NCBI GenBank assembly: GCA_900239685.1
Contig: OENT01000170.1
Location: 112,004 to 176,003 of the forward strand
Source of the DNA: Rotaria macrura
Lineage: Eukaryota; Rotifera; Eurotatoria; Philodinida; Philodinidae
Direction of reading: 5' to 3'
Length of the DNA stretch: 64,000 nt
Part shown: positions 12,535 to 26,300 of the stretch, piece after piece
Layout of the letters: every line of letters starts with the position of its first letter
Numbering within the stretch: position 1 is the stretch's first letter
Notes under the pieces: model-generated
Seen by the model: the letters and a program-made list of their open reading frames with translations, nothing else
Told to the model about the DNA's origin: nothing
The model's database searches: none
Translations under genes and position numbers: made by a program

Positions 12535-15500
12535 CTGGCTTTTGGATGGTATTCAAAGAATCCTAAACATGACACAAGAAACCACTTAGACAAATGATAT
12601 TAATCGATAGAACTGCAGTCGACGATCATCGACACATTCAAGTCAAAGAAGGCATTGTCTATTCGTACGAGTCGCACGTCAAAGCAGAGAAAAAGAATTT
12701 TATTTACCTTCTATCAGTTCAATGATAAGCCTTTTAGAAATGCAATCGTTCGATTTCAATTCAAACAAAGTGATTAATGAATTCAACCAATCGAACATAT
12801 TTATTCTTCATGACTTATTTCAATCGAATACAAAGATAAAAAACAAAAGGTCAAACATATTCATTTTCACTTTTACTCAAGCCTCTACGAAGCAAACATG
12901 ATCGAAGAAACCTTACATTCAATCGAATAGACATGCAAATCGAAATACGTATTGAGAAATAAATATACAGGCATATCCAATTGCACCATTTACAAATAAT
13001 CGAATCCTCGGTTAAACGATGTTTCTCCGCGGTTCGTTCCGACTGAAACATTTCTACAATGCACAATTCACAATTCTCGTCACTTTCTCGTCGTCTACAA
13101 AATCTCAAATAGAATCCTAGGAACATACTTCTGAATGCGACAGTAGAACTCAACTACTTGCACCAAAAGACACACTTTGAATGCACGACTAGAACCTTCA
13201 CTTCAGCACTATGTTTCAGTTCATCGATAAGAACAAAATGTTTTTAGAAACATTAAAAACCGTTCGAGATTCAAGAGGATACCTTGGATTATTTATAGAA
13301 AGTCCACAGTAGTCTTAAATATATCCCGAAGGCTGCACAGCTTTTCTACGAAACCCGAAAGATTCAGAAGTGAATTTTTTCGGTCATAAACCGGTGCTTT
13401 TAGAGTGCGGCTAGGGGTTTGCATGACAATCGAGATTGTTCCAGAAAATTTTCTATGTTGACACATTCGGGATTCAGGACTATTCAAAAAAACAAATATC
13501 TCGTATTTCCTTAATTCAGATATCAGAACGCACCGTGAGTTTGAAACTTTTTCTTTAAAAAATAATTTAATAGCTACATAAATAAATAAAATAAAAGATC
13601 AATGCAGAAAAAAGTTACTATCAGATGCCTTCAAATTTGTTGACTATTATTTCTCTGTAACACTTTTTTCACTACAGACAAGTAAATTTTCATTAATGTT
13701 CGAATATTTCGTTTGACAATTAGCAAATGTTTAATTTTCTCGGCTTGCAGACGTGTTTCTGGGTCGGTACTGTGCTGCCAATCGTATAAATTAAACGATA
13801 ACTGCTTCGTCTAATAACTATCTGTCTGACTGGAAGTAGTTCGTTGATAGGATAGAAAAGAAACGTTCTTCTTTCTCACAACGATATTTGTGTATTCCTT
13901 CCTGGCAACGAGATCGGGGACACGAAAAAGTTTATTGTGCAGACCTCAGGCAACACGAGATTGATATCGAGAACACAAAATAAATCGTACGGTAGAATGG
14001 GTTTTAAAACGTTAACAGAATTGAAGCAGAATTCGATAACTACGGTAGCAAAACACAATTTTCGAACGTATATATTTCAAATCTGTACTCGCATTTCTAA
14101 AGCAACATTGAAACTAACAAGAAGAGAATACGTTACCTTTAATAATGTGAAATTCTAGTTCGAATATCAATCATTATTCAGCTGTTTGTTATGAATTCGA
14201 AAACACAATAGAGAAGAATAGATGTCGTTTTACGAAACTGAATAAACCCACGAGTGGATCCCATGGGTAAAGTCTAGTTTGCTATTCTGCAACTAATTTT
14301 TAGTATCTAGTCGCCGTACAAGAGGTCAGCCAGAGCTGTGCATTCGATTCAGTCGGACTCCGACGGCGGGATTTAAACGTCATCTCGTAACCTGGATTCG
14401 GGCAAGATTTCTTTGGCATTATAGAAACTCCATAAAGTGCAGTCACACTTCTCTTAGATCCGCTTGTCCAAATGAATATCCTGGTTAGTTTTGCTTAGTT
14501 ACAATTCATAGTTAAACCCATCTCTCTCTATATATATTTATTTCGAAACATGTGAAATTGCCAAATCTCAGTCGGCATCTAGGATTAATCATATAGTGCG
14601 ATTAGTTTTTGAAACTTTCATTCATATTTGTACTCGAACTAGTCAACTCCTCAACAGGATAACATTGGACTGTAATGGCTAACTCGTTTCTTGTTTTTAA
14701 CTTGAAACATAGAATTCTATTGACAAGTAGGGAAATAAAAAGCATAGTTGTAGAACATGAAATTCAGCTCATTCCAGAAAAAAGACAAGTCGAGAGATTT
14801 TCGAACTCTGTTCTGTAGATGATCTCTATCTGCTGCATTTTATTCCGAAATATTGAAGTTCGATAAGCGATAAGTCACTTTCGAATTCCATCAAAATTTG
14901 TATCATAGAAATCTCAGTCAGTTATAAGTGTATTTTTCGAAATTACTCGTATTGTTCGCTGTTAGCTACAAATAGATTCCACGCTTACAAAACTTTTGAA
15001 ATGAATTCAATTCTTTTCTCTAGAAGAAGAAAAGTGAAATAGTCGTTGAAGTTTTCAACTTAAAACTTAATGGGGAAACGGATTTTCCGATGAATAATCC
15101 ATTCTCGAAATCAAACCTGATCGTCTCTAATAAAAGTTAAGTTAAGAGAAGAAATCGTTTTACGTTGTGCTTTGAGAAAATATCTTTTTTTCTTCTTATG
15201 CGATAGACATCATACGATCGAAGGATTAAAGTTGGCGTCTTTCGAAGACTTCAGCTACCCACGTAGAATTCCATTTTGCTCTAGATCTTTGATTAAACCT
15301 CTAAAAACTAATGGCACTACGTTTTATTAAAGATTTGCAAGTTTTCTCTATCAAACATATATTCGTTAGATCTATCACACAAAAATTAGTGAACAAATTT
15401 CAATCACACGATCTATTCATTGATCTATCAAACTACTAGAAACAAATTAGACTTAAAAATGAAGAGAAAAGGTTTTGATTCGATTCGATTCGACTTTGTA

Positions 15501-16825
15501 GCATAGGCTGCCTTCATCGACAGTTGCGTGAAAACGATTTTTGTTTCCTACAGAAAGCTTTAGTTCATACTTTAGTGAACCTGATTCAGGCAGCGATTCC
15601 GTTCAGTCGCACTTTTTCGGCTTTGTTCAACGAGTATTTAGCCCACAATCTGAACATGAAAAATGAAACAAAGATCAAGATTAAACCTATTCATTGGTCA
15701 AGGTCGAACAAAGATCAATGCACTTGTTTTAAGTTGTTCAAGATCTCATCCAGTAAGATTCATGGTCGCAAAAACGTCGACCTGGGTTTAAGAAACCTCT
15801 AAAGAAGAGCTTTTCGATCGAAATACGAAGTGTTCACTTGATTCCGGCAATATTCCTAGGTTCTGATTTGTCGATATGAAATGAATATTTCCTCTATATC
15901 TCTATTGACTGTTTCGTGTCTTACTAGAACAAAGGCAAGGATTACGCTCGCCTGTCCGTAAGAAACCTGAAACCCCAAAGCACACGTTTCACCTCGTAGT
16001 CAATAAACGATTACAAGAAATATCAATTTAAAAAAGATAACAGAAACCTTATCTTACACGGAACTGTTGTGTCACGATCTATGAATAATAATACCCAAAT
16101 GTAAATTCAAAAAGTTCTATCGCTCCCGAACCCCTAGACGTGCAAATGAAGTGCTTTTTAGAAAATCCGCCTAAATGACTTCTCTGTACACATTCACTAA
16201 ATCATAGAGCTGTTCGGTGTATGTTAAAGACATGCTTAACGATAAATATTCCTTTCAAACTAAACGATGGATAGGTATTTTGAAATTATTTTTCACAGGA
16301 ATTACCTAGACAGGTGTGTGGTTTTCACCCCGGTTCGAAGCAGAAAGTAACACGCATTGGAACTTTTATCACCAAATTTTTCTCAAACTTCTCATCACAA
16401 TCATCATCGGACAACTGTTTCAAACAACTGAAATCGCTCGATTTCGTATAGAAGTTGATGTTTTCGCCAAAACGGATAGAAAAATGTTTCATTTTTATCG
16501 AAAATTCATAGTACGATGTTGATACAACGTGAATAACTATCGATATTGACAATGACAACTTCTATCTATAATTCAACTTTATCAATAAAGACTCTCATGC
16601 AGTAGTAGATATTGAATTTCAGAATCTTAACAATACAAATTTCATTTTCTCTTTTGCACATTCATTTAATTCGACACGAATATTATCTATCGATGATGGC
16701 TGACAAGGCAACACAACGCCTTTTCGATGGCGTCATTCGATGACGGATGAATTCGAAGTTGAAAAACGGTATGCCATAGATCACTGTCGAACATTTAAAC
16801 TATTCAATCGTAAGAACAATAAAAT
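12535..16825. other. Gene-poor intergenic DNA
   Basis: No exon with recognisable domain content. Frames at 12851-13153, 13293-13487, 13876-14158, 15524-15802 and 16316-16558 are short, often lack ATG starts and overlap each other on opposite strands. A slightly GC-richer patch at about 14330-14420 may be an old repeat. Confidence 0.5.
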
Positions 16826-16830
16826 AAAAA
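16826..16830 (-). terminator. RNA polymerase III terminator of the 5S gene
   Basis: On the minus strand the 5S coding sequence is followed at once by TTTTT, the standard Pol III stop signal. Confidence 0.85.
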
Positions 16831-16948
16831 GCTTACGACACTCGGTATTCCCAGGCGGTCACCCATCCAAGTACTAACCGAGCCCGACGTTGCTTAACTT
16901 CAGTGATCGGACGAGAACTGGTGTATTCAACGTGGTGTGGCCGTAAGC
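16831..16948 (-). rRNA. 5S rRNA: 5S ribosomal RNA
   Basis: A 118-nt sequence on the minus strand starting GCTTACGGCCACACC and ending CGAGTGTCGTAAGC; the two ends pair as helix I. The conserved loop A region, the internal promoter elements (box A AAGCAACGTCGGGC and box C TGGATGGGTGACCGCC) and the GGGAATACC segment all match the animal 5S consensus, and a T run follows. It appears intact and solitary here: no second copy, histone gene or spliced-leader gene was seen nearby. Transcribed by Pol III through its internal control region. Confidence 0.95.
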
Positions 16949-19900
16949 GTCAGCAGTCTGCTAATAATCATTTACAAGCTGCACAAAAGTAAATCTTCAA
17001 GTTTTGTTATTCAGATTAACAATATTAATATAAGATTGATCTACGTTCAAGCATTTTCTCAGACATATTTTGATATTTATGCCTTCCGTTAATTGTTGTC
17101 AATCTATTTCATGAATTTCCATAAATGAATAAATTGATGCTGCTCGTTCTTAGATCATCATAGTCACGTAGATTTATTTTCAAGTGTTTCCATCAATTGA
17201 CTCTGTAGCAAGATTGTCGCAACATCGAACACAGTTCTAATGCATTCATGATCTATGTGATGTTTAAATTTCTATGAGTACGTGATGTTCACGCTGTAGA
17301 TTTACTTCATATAATTAGATCGTGATGAATCAACGATCAAAATTTGAAGTTCTTTTTCAATCTTGTACTTCAGTTTGTCAATACGTATAGCTCGGTGAGA
17401 GAAAGTTTTCAACAGATTTCTTAAACTATAGTATAGATATAACATTTTCTGCTCGAGGATGAAGTCAAACGGCTTCTGTTGAAAAAATTCTTTCCTTTAT
17501 TTGACAGCGGACTATTTTAGATGAAATTAAAATAAAGCAAATGTGTCTTGAACAGTTTCGCTTTCTTTTCACCATTCACGTTTGAATAGAATCGAAGTTT
17601 GACAAATATATTTTATCCTGTACACATATGATTCCTTAAAAATGTCGAAGCCCAACATGAAAAGTGGTTGTTGAGTGGTGCATTGATTCTTTTCTATATA
17701 ACTCAATACAATTATAGGGTCAATTTTGACACACTTTACCATGTAAGCAATCATTGTATGTAATACGGAATCATTTTCTCAATTTCTCAAGCTTATTCAA
17801 CGAACTATCTTATTGACTTTATCATGGATTATGTCGCACAAGGAACTCTTTATCTAAAATAAGCAACCGGTAACACACAGTTGAGATTAACTCTGTTATG
17901 ATGATAATTTTCGTATTAAATGCATATTGCAATAGATTCATTTATAGTGTTCAACATGATCATTCAACTGAGATTGAAAACTATTCAAACTTGTGTCTAT
18001 TGCAAGAATAGTTCAACTAATCGTCACGGATGTTCTTCGATTTATCTCTCTCATTATAATGAAAGATAGTTGTTACGATAATCGTGCTGACGAAGAATTT
18101 CGTTGAAACGTTTGCAATTGGTTTATCGTTTTAATTGATAAATCTTTTTGAAAAAAAGAACAGCTAATGTAATAACTCGTTGGTCAAGTGTTTAGTTCAA
18201 TATGAGAACATATCTCTCGACGAAGTCGATTTAATAGAGACGAATGTAAGAAGCGTTTGTCTCGTCATACCATATGTGAATGGCGAGTCTAGTCGATTTG
18301 AATTTGAATCAATTTTCATTGGAAGAGAGCTGGATTTCTTCCGTTAAATGTGCACGATTTGTTTGCTTTAATTATTGTCAAAATTTTCTAATAGATTCGT
18401 AACTGTTCGTATCGAAGAATCTGCATCGTATGAAAATGGATTCGTCAGCATAATTCAGTGTCGAAATGCGTATTCATGCCCATTCATGTGTTGTCTAGTG
18501 CAGTTTATCTCTTTAAGATCAACTAGAAATAAATGAAAAGAATCCACTTGAAAACTTATTCATCGAATCGATCATTGCAAGAAGAATGAATTCCAATGAA
18601 TGATTCAATTTGAATAAAGTCAATTTTTACTCTTCATCTAGAAACTGCGATCGAAAGCAGGAGTCTCTTCATAGACTCGATGGAATATATATATATTCAA
18701 TTTTCTTTTCAACATTCAATTGAACATTGATAACACATCAACGATCATCAATATTTCTATTCATATGCCAATCAAGTCTATGATGTCAATTGATCAGTCC
18801 TTCATTCATCATAATTTTCTCTGATTAGATACATTGAATTCTTTCTTCGACTTACGCCTTTCTTATTCCATAACGCTTGCGAAATAACGCAGTCAAAGTC
18901 TATTTCAATGTACATCTCTACGATCACTTTAACTTTCATGCCCATCAATATATCAAAATAGATAAGATGAGACGCCTTCGTTTAATATAGTTTATGCTTA
19001 CATTGACATATGTTATAAATAACAGTCGTATCAATGAGTTTTATTCTAGAGCAAAAACATATGTTAATATTGTTATTTGATCTTCTAATTGAACTTGTAT
19101 CGCGCAAAGAAAATACTCATGTTTTTCTAAACTTTCATGTAATAGTGGATACTTATGTGAGCACTTGAATCCGAGTAAGATGTATATAAAATAAACAACT
19201 CAATAAAAGCAAGAAAAATATCGATCTATGAGCTTCAACTTCCGGAAGAATAGAACTAAGGACGTCCTTTTTCTATCTGTCTAACGTACGAGTTCAGGCG
19301 ATTCTGAAGCTTCTCATATCTGAAAAGACTTGACAACGATTTCATACAAAATTGATCGAATGTGAACGAAGTTCTGCAAATGAAATGAACGGTTCGTGTC
19401 GTTTTTGATATTGACAAATGAGAAGATATTCCATAACTGGAGTTCTACTTTGAACTACTTATGAAAATATTAAATATTTATATCCAAAAATTCATGCGCA
19501 AACGAAATTCTATCGAAGCAGATAAGTTTTTGACGTAGTTTGTTCATCAAACACGACAACTTCTATCTTGATTCAATCTTCCGTCATGACCAACGTAGAA
19601 ATGACTGAGGTTTCGCTCTCGCATTTACTAAAGTGTAAAGATCGATAGTTGTTATCAGTGTTGAGTCATCGATCCGACCTTCATATGCGATGGACTATTC
19701 ATGCCATTTAGTCCAATTGAATCACGAATCGTGGAGCTAAGCTACAAAAGAAAGTCTTGAAGTCGATGAATATTCATTATAGCGCAAGTAAACCCACGAA
19801 AAATTTCATTCTAGTTTAGAGAAAGTTCACATTGTGTAATATGAGAAGTAAGATGAACTTAATATGGAAGTATGTATATTAAAATATTTTCAGTCGGACG

Positions 19901-22102
19901 GCAAATGAGGATGCATTGAACATGCCATCGATAGTCGCTGGTAGACAAATTAACAATGTCACCTTTGGTTTCATAATAAACCTTGACGGATGGTTCAACC
20001 ATTCTTTTCTTCTGTCATTGATCATTATAGATAGTTAAGTGTTGTTGTGGCCTTTTCACAAGCCATGACAGGCATACTCACGAGATCGAAGTTCGCTATG
20101 AGCTTTGTGAAGGAATGCGGTTAAATTAAAGATATGCATCTTCTCCCTTTGTGTTACATTGACTGTCATTTATAACAATTATCGACTGTCATCATCGACA
20201 TACATTAACCGTAGGAGAAAAATGCTCAGTTAGAATCCTTCGGCGATCAATTCTTTAGTTTACGTTTTTATTGAAAATGTCTTCGAAATTTCATTTCATA
20301 AGATCACCGTGTTCGTGTCATGACTACATAACACCAGGCAATGCTTCTGTACACGCGCAATTGATAGTTTTATCTATTTACAGATCAATCTGCATTGACC
20401 CCTACCGAAATTTGTTTTTTCGTACGAAGTTTAACTCCTGAAAAATAGAACTCGAATCGTTAACATGACTAATTATCAATTGTTAAACACTTGAAAATCA
20501 ATACGAACATAATTCTACATTTGATTTATGCAATGTCGCCGAGAAAATTCTATAGAGAAACGCTAGAGTTGATCAGAATAAATGTCAATCGAGATTCTAT
20601 CTAATAAATGTATGCACCAAGTTTTTTTCGAATACTAGAATCGGTTAGAGAAAATTAGATTCGATGGGAGATATGATCTTATTCATACGTTTGCTTTGAT
20701 TTTGTTTTTTATTAATGAAATGCAAAGAATATCGTTCTTGTTTAACGGACAGACGAAGGTTATTCTCTCCGAAATAAATCACATTGTAAAACTGAATGAC
20801 GACAAGATCTCAATCTTCTCCCTCTCTCGCTCTCTCTTATTCAATCGATGGCTAATCTAATTGATTAAGATTTAATTTACAAAATGTTTCTTTTTCTCTC
20901 TCCTATGAGATCGACCGTTTATTGGAGAAGAAAAAATTCTCCACAATAGACTAGAATAGAGTAGAGTAGAATCTATCCTGTCCTCAGAGAATAAAAAAAT
21001 CTTTCATCAACTTCTATTCTCTCAGTGTTCGACAAAATAATATTCTCCTCATCTTTTAACCATGAGAATAACTTTCTTTTCCTTCGTTTGGTGAGTCAAA
21101 TGAACGTAAATAGAAGATCTTTCATGATGAAGAGAAAAAACGACAAGTTAAATATTTCTTCGCTTTTCTTCTTCGTTTTTTCATAAAAGCTTGAGTAACA
21201 GGTAAGGCAAGGCAACCTGTTGTCTCACTTATCAGTGAGTACCGATCGAAAATCGATCTCCTCCTTTTTGGCGTTATACTTTTCGATAAAAAGCCGTTTA
21301 ATCTAAGCTGACATTAGATAACATATCCCAACCAGAAGAAATAATCATCGTTCTGTCACGCAGATTCTAATCATTAGCATATGTTCTTTTTTCTCGACGA
21401 TATGTTTTCACATCATCACTACTAACTAAACAAATAAAGCTTTTTTCATTCTCATCACCAATTATTTTCAATTGTTTGCTTAACTAATCAGAAACACTTA
21501 ATAGATACAGTCTTCTAGGACAGTTGCGCAAATACTAACAATATCGATTGATTCTGTTTGCTACAGATTATCAATATTTGTATCCTTTTGTGAAATATGA
21601 TTTTCAAACAAACGTTCGGACAGAATTTTCTTCATCGATATATGTAAACAAGTAGAAATGAAATTATGTTTAATAAAGTGAAGATACTTAAATTCGATTG
21701 ACATGCGGCAAGTTGAAAGTAAAACGACAACCAAATTCAATTGACACAGCCGATTATATAATGATGCACTTTGTTTTCTAATCGTTCGATCTTGTTTGCC
21801 TATGAGAGGATTAACAACTTACATGAACAAGAAAAAGAAGGAGCCATTTTTTCGTTGCATTTCTTTTCTCTGTCTCTCTGTCTCTCTTTCTTTCGCACCT
21901 CGTACATATATACATGTGCAATGTGATTGAACAAGGCCGATGAAATGCAGCTTTCATGTACCGTTAAAACGTGCAATTATTTCGTGAGTGGCCCAATAAT
22001 GACACTGTCCTTCATTTACCTCTTTTCTTCATAATTTTTTCAACACGCAAACATTTCTATTGCATCATTTGTTTCTTTTTCTTTCTTACAAGATTATTTT
22101 AA
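16949..22102. other. Gene-poor intergenic DNA
   Basis: About 5.2 kb without a supportable coding exon, the longest such stretch here. It contains pyrimidine tracts near 20.8-21.2 kb and 21.85-21.9 kb (CTCTCT-rich), and ends with the presumed promoter or 5' UTR of the WH1/CRIB gene. Confidence 0.55.
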
Positions 22103-23303
22103 ATGAATGAATTAAGTCGTCATTTCTCGCCCAACTATAATTCGACATCAATTGATGGAAAACAAATTATTTGGGCGTTAACAACGCGTCTAAATTCACA
22201 TATGAAAAGTGAACCATTGAAAAGACGAGAACAGTTAAAAGAGCCACCTCGTTTGAAACAAAAGCAATTCATTAGTAAGTTATTTTGTTTGTTAATAATT
22301 AACAAGAAAATGAATTGTCGGGAATGCATATGCCAAAACTAATAGTTAAGATGAATGTTAGCGTAGTGTTTGCTCAGTCATTCGAAATGAGGAAATATTT
22401 ATCAATTAAACTAATAGTGTAAGTGTTCACCAGTCTATCATGTAGAAGATGACGAAGCATATGAATGTTTTTCTTTTTTATTTCGTTTTGCTCGATGAAC
22501 ATTTAGATGGACAAGCAGCCGATCAATCGAATGGCTCATTCAATACAGATGTAAATAAGACGAAAACCGATTTATTATCAATAATTCCATCGATGGAATA
22601 TAACTCGAACGAACGACGAGATAAAAGGCAGATCGGGATAGTCAAACCTCTATTAACAGTTGAACAAGAAAAATCTCAATGGAATTGTTCAGAACTGGAA
22701 AAACTTCAAAGACGCTTTTCTGAATTGATTGACGGGAAAACGAATGAAACGAAAACGTTACCAATAAATGAAACTCAACTTATCGAACGTATCGAATCGC
22801 TTTATTCATCGATGGGCTCATTGGTTTATGCTTCACCCAGTATAGTTCGTTTATTTATTCTGACTGATCTTCAAGTTTGCTCGTTGGAACAATGGGCATT
22901 CATTCATCGCGGTTATCCAGTATGGTTGTATAATACGGGTTTAAATCCTCGACGATCGTCTGAACTTCGCTTAATGATTGTCGACGAAAAGACTGGTTTT
23001 GTTCTGTGGGTGGATCGTATAACATCAATATCGAATATAATTCAGCCAACGAACTTAACACTTTCATTTCGTCACTCGTCGAACAATTCATCCATCATGC
23101 TACGTTTCGAGGCGAACGACGAAAAACTTTTCACACGATTTTATTCTTATTTAAAACAAAATCAATTTCACACAGACAATTTATCAAAGCATAAAATTTT
23201 AAAACGTTTTATCAAAAAAAGTGATATATCACCACCGTGTCATTTTAAACATTTTAATCATATTCAAGAGAATCTCAAAGATGTTCATCATTTATATTGT
23301 TAG
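22103..23303 (+). CDS. WH1-like and CRIB motif protein
   Basis: Exons 22103-22274 and 22507-23303 (phase 1 junction inside an Asn codon) give 322 aa. An in-frame TAA sits just before the ATG. Residues about 160-270 have a WH1/PH-like pattern: YASPSIVRLFILTDLQVCS, a tryptophan strand, GYPVWLYNTGLNPRR, GFVLWVDRI, then LRFEANDEKLFTRFYSYLK as the closing helix. Near the end ISPPCHFKHFNHI fits the CRIB consensus ISxPxxFxHxxH, the Cdc42/Rac-GTP binding motif. WASP shares the WH1-then-CRIB order, but no proline-rich or actin-nucleating VCA segment follows; the protein ends about 15 residues later. A Rho-GTPase effector or adaptor is the inference. The fold call is by eye; the CRIB match is the firm part. 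Confidence 0.7.
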
Positions 23304-26300
23304 ATCGGTATGACGGGTTCAAGTTATTCTGTCCTTTCTTTGAGTGCACCATTTTCCAATATAAGATTATTGCTACGATTAATATAACAGTAACGACGCT
23401 GACTATTGGAACAACGATCAATAAAGCTAATCTGGAGGCAGATGACGATGACGATGAACATTTCGATTCGAGTTCCAAACGACTATAAATACCTGAAATT
23501 GATTGTGAATGAAATTTTTTGTAAGTCTGATTATTTATTTTAGAAAATAAAACATTTGTCATTTGTTATTCGACTAAGAGTTTCAATGAAAAGGTAGCCT
23601 TCGATTGCCAAATCCAGACACTTTAATTCAATCTACAACTAAAGACACATCGAGCTTGAACTTTCCGATGTTTAGTTTTCACACTGTGTCCCCGTATCAT
23701 GACATAACATTATTTCTATTATTACAGGAAATCATATTGAGAAATTATATTCAAGATAATTTTCCACACGGATTCATTAATAATCGAGGAGTGCTCCATA
23801 TGCCATAAGTATAACTAAGCATCGTAGCTCTTTCAGTTTCATTATCTCGACATAAATTCTATGATTGTTGTTTCAGACTGTTGGCTGTAGAAGTTTTTAT
23901 TGCGCTTCGATTATCACTCGGAACAGGTCAAATCTAGTTTCCACTGATTTCTAGTGAATAACTAACGTATCGGTCGTGCACATCTCTAAGAGCATGTTGA
24001 TAATGATCGTCGCAGAATAATCTTTACTATCGACTTACACCTCCTGAATAGCAACCGTTGACATAATATCGTATTTAATCGACGCAAAATCTTCTCATTC
24101 GTGTTCGAACTCAATGACACATTATTGTCCGCAGAGTGTGATCGGTTTTCTTACTAATTAATTTTAATAGTGTCTACATGAAAGTTGTTAGTCATTAAAT
24201 TGATCGATATCGATCTAGGTATTGAAAATGTTCATTTTTCGAGGTTATCTAGTGACATAATGAAATACGCTTCATCAGTTTTGCACTCGTTAGCACCTAT
24301 TCAGTTGCTCTTGATTTAATATTTCTTCATTTCGAAGTGAAGTTTTCTTTCCAAGAGAAAGTTTCGTTTATCATCGATGATCGTTTGAAGTTGGTTTTTT
24401 TATGAATACTCACTATTCACTTCTATCGATCGACAGTTCTATTAAAAGAAGATTTGAGTGATCGATTTTCATAGGAATCAATTTGAAGATACGGCACGAA
24501 AGAAAATCTAATCGGAGCGACGACTAATCGAAATTAAAATTTTCACGGTGCAACAAAACCATTCGATTCGTCCAACTCAAGGAAACATCGAAAATGAAGC
24601 AGTCCGTCTTCAGCCATCCAATAGAGTTTGGGGAAAATTCTTGAACGACCCATTCTCAATGTTTATTCGTATCAGTTTACGAACTGTCTCGAACTATTTA
24701 TGTGATGACGTTGCCATGTCTATACGGAAAAATAGTTCGGGATTCGACATGAACTTTTACTCTGGCACAAATCTTATATTTCCTAAAGTATCATTCGAGT
24801 TCAAGTTGAACATAATGTTTCTGTCTTGAGATATGGAACTTGTAAATCGTTAGTGACTACAGATAGGTTAGAGAACAAGAATAAAAACTGTCTATTAAAG
24901 TTAAGACGTGAGGAGTCGAATATTATCTTCAAGTAAAAAGATTAAAATATTCTACGAATGAATCATTAGATTTTTGTACAAAATGAACTTTGAGGTTGTA
25001 GGCGACCTATTTTCATTGTTTTTCTATGTAAAAAAACATTAAATCGAAACGTTTGTCAATCGATTTCTAATATTGACGCAGGTGTGTGTCGTCTTGCTAT
25101 TCTTTCTCGTCCAGCGAAAATCTCTTCATAAACCTAGTCAAAGTTCTGAACGATCAATCGCATTCTGAAAGTTTGTCATGTGAATCGACATCGGCGCATT
25201 TATTCTCCCACAGTGTAAGTGAGATTTCAAAAATTGAACATTACCCTGATAACATTCCGTTCCATTACAATTACAAACGCCAGTAAATCTATTACAATTC
25301 GAACATGCACATTGATAAGAGCAATCAGGTCCATATTGAGTGATTGGGCAACCTTGTTAAAATAGTGAATGATGAACAACAATCAATAACGGGAGACAAA
25401 ACAAAACAAGTCATCTAATGTCCTTACTTATGTTACAATAAGCTCCATACCAGCCAGTAGAACACGAACATCCGTATGGATCAGGTAGACAGATTAATAA
25501 ACCTTTGCAGTAGTCGTCATCACCTCGACAATAAAAGTTACAAGTTTGCCCATAATAACCTGGTGGACAACCTATACGAAGATTAGAAACGAGTCATGAG
25601 TATTTTGTTGATTAGTATCGCTCTTAGTTTAGTTACTGTGTTGACAGGAGTTCCCATAGAATCCTGGACCACAAATACATTGATTTACATAAGGGTGATA
25701 AATTCCTTGATCATTACATCGACCATCACCTATTAAAACAGAAGTAAACGAAAATTTTTATCTCTAACAAGTACGCAACGATAAACAATGGCGCTTTATT
25801 TTCAGTCTCTTGCACAATCAACTGTAGTTATCTAATGCCGTAGCAACATCATTCGGTAGAAGACTAGAGAATGTTTGAACCTTGGTCGAAGTTAAAAGTA
25901 TCGATAGAGAATGAAAATGACACTAAGAGTGAGCATCATCGAAGTTCTCGGAAACCGAAGCCCAGACGAGTGTAACAGTGAAAAAGAAATAGCCTACTGA
26001 TTCATATCATTTAGTTGTGTAACTAGAAATTTAAGATTGACTGACTACGTTCAGACACTCATAATCAAGATAAGGAAAAAGAATTTTTTATCTAAATATA
26101 ATTCGACTCCCGACAATGATCAACTGAAAATCTATGAAAAAGAGTTGCTTATTATTTGCATAAATGTACCATGGCCAATAGTCAGTATGCAAAAAGCATT
26201 TAGACGATCATCAATTATTGTATCTCTCGCTGTTATTTCAATTAGTTTCATTTTGGAAAATTTTCTTTCACACCTGGTTGAAGAGACTGAACTAGTCATC

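Noticed and set aside
14335-14420. CAGAGCTGTGCA resembling a hAT terminal repeat in a GC-richer patch
   Set aside because: No matching opposite end or target duplication was found in the following kilobases, so it is not called as an element.
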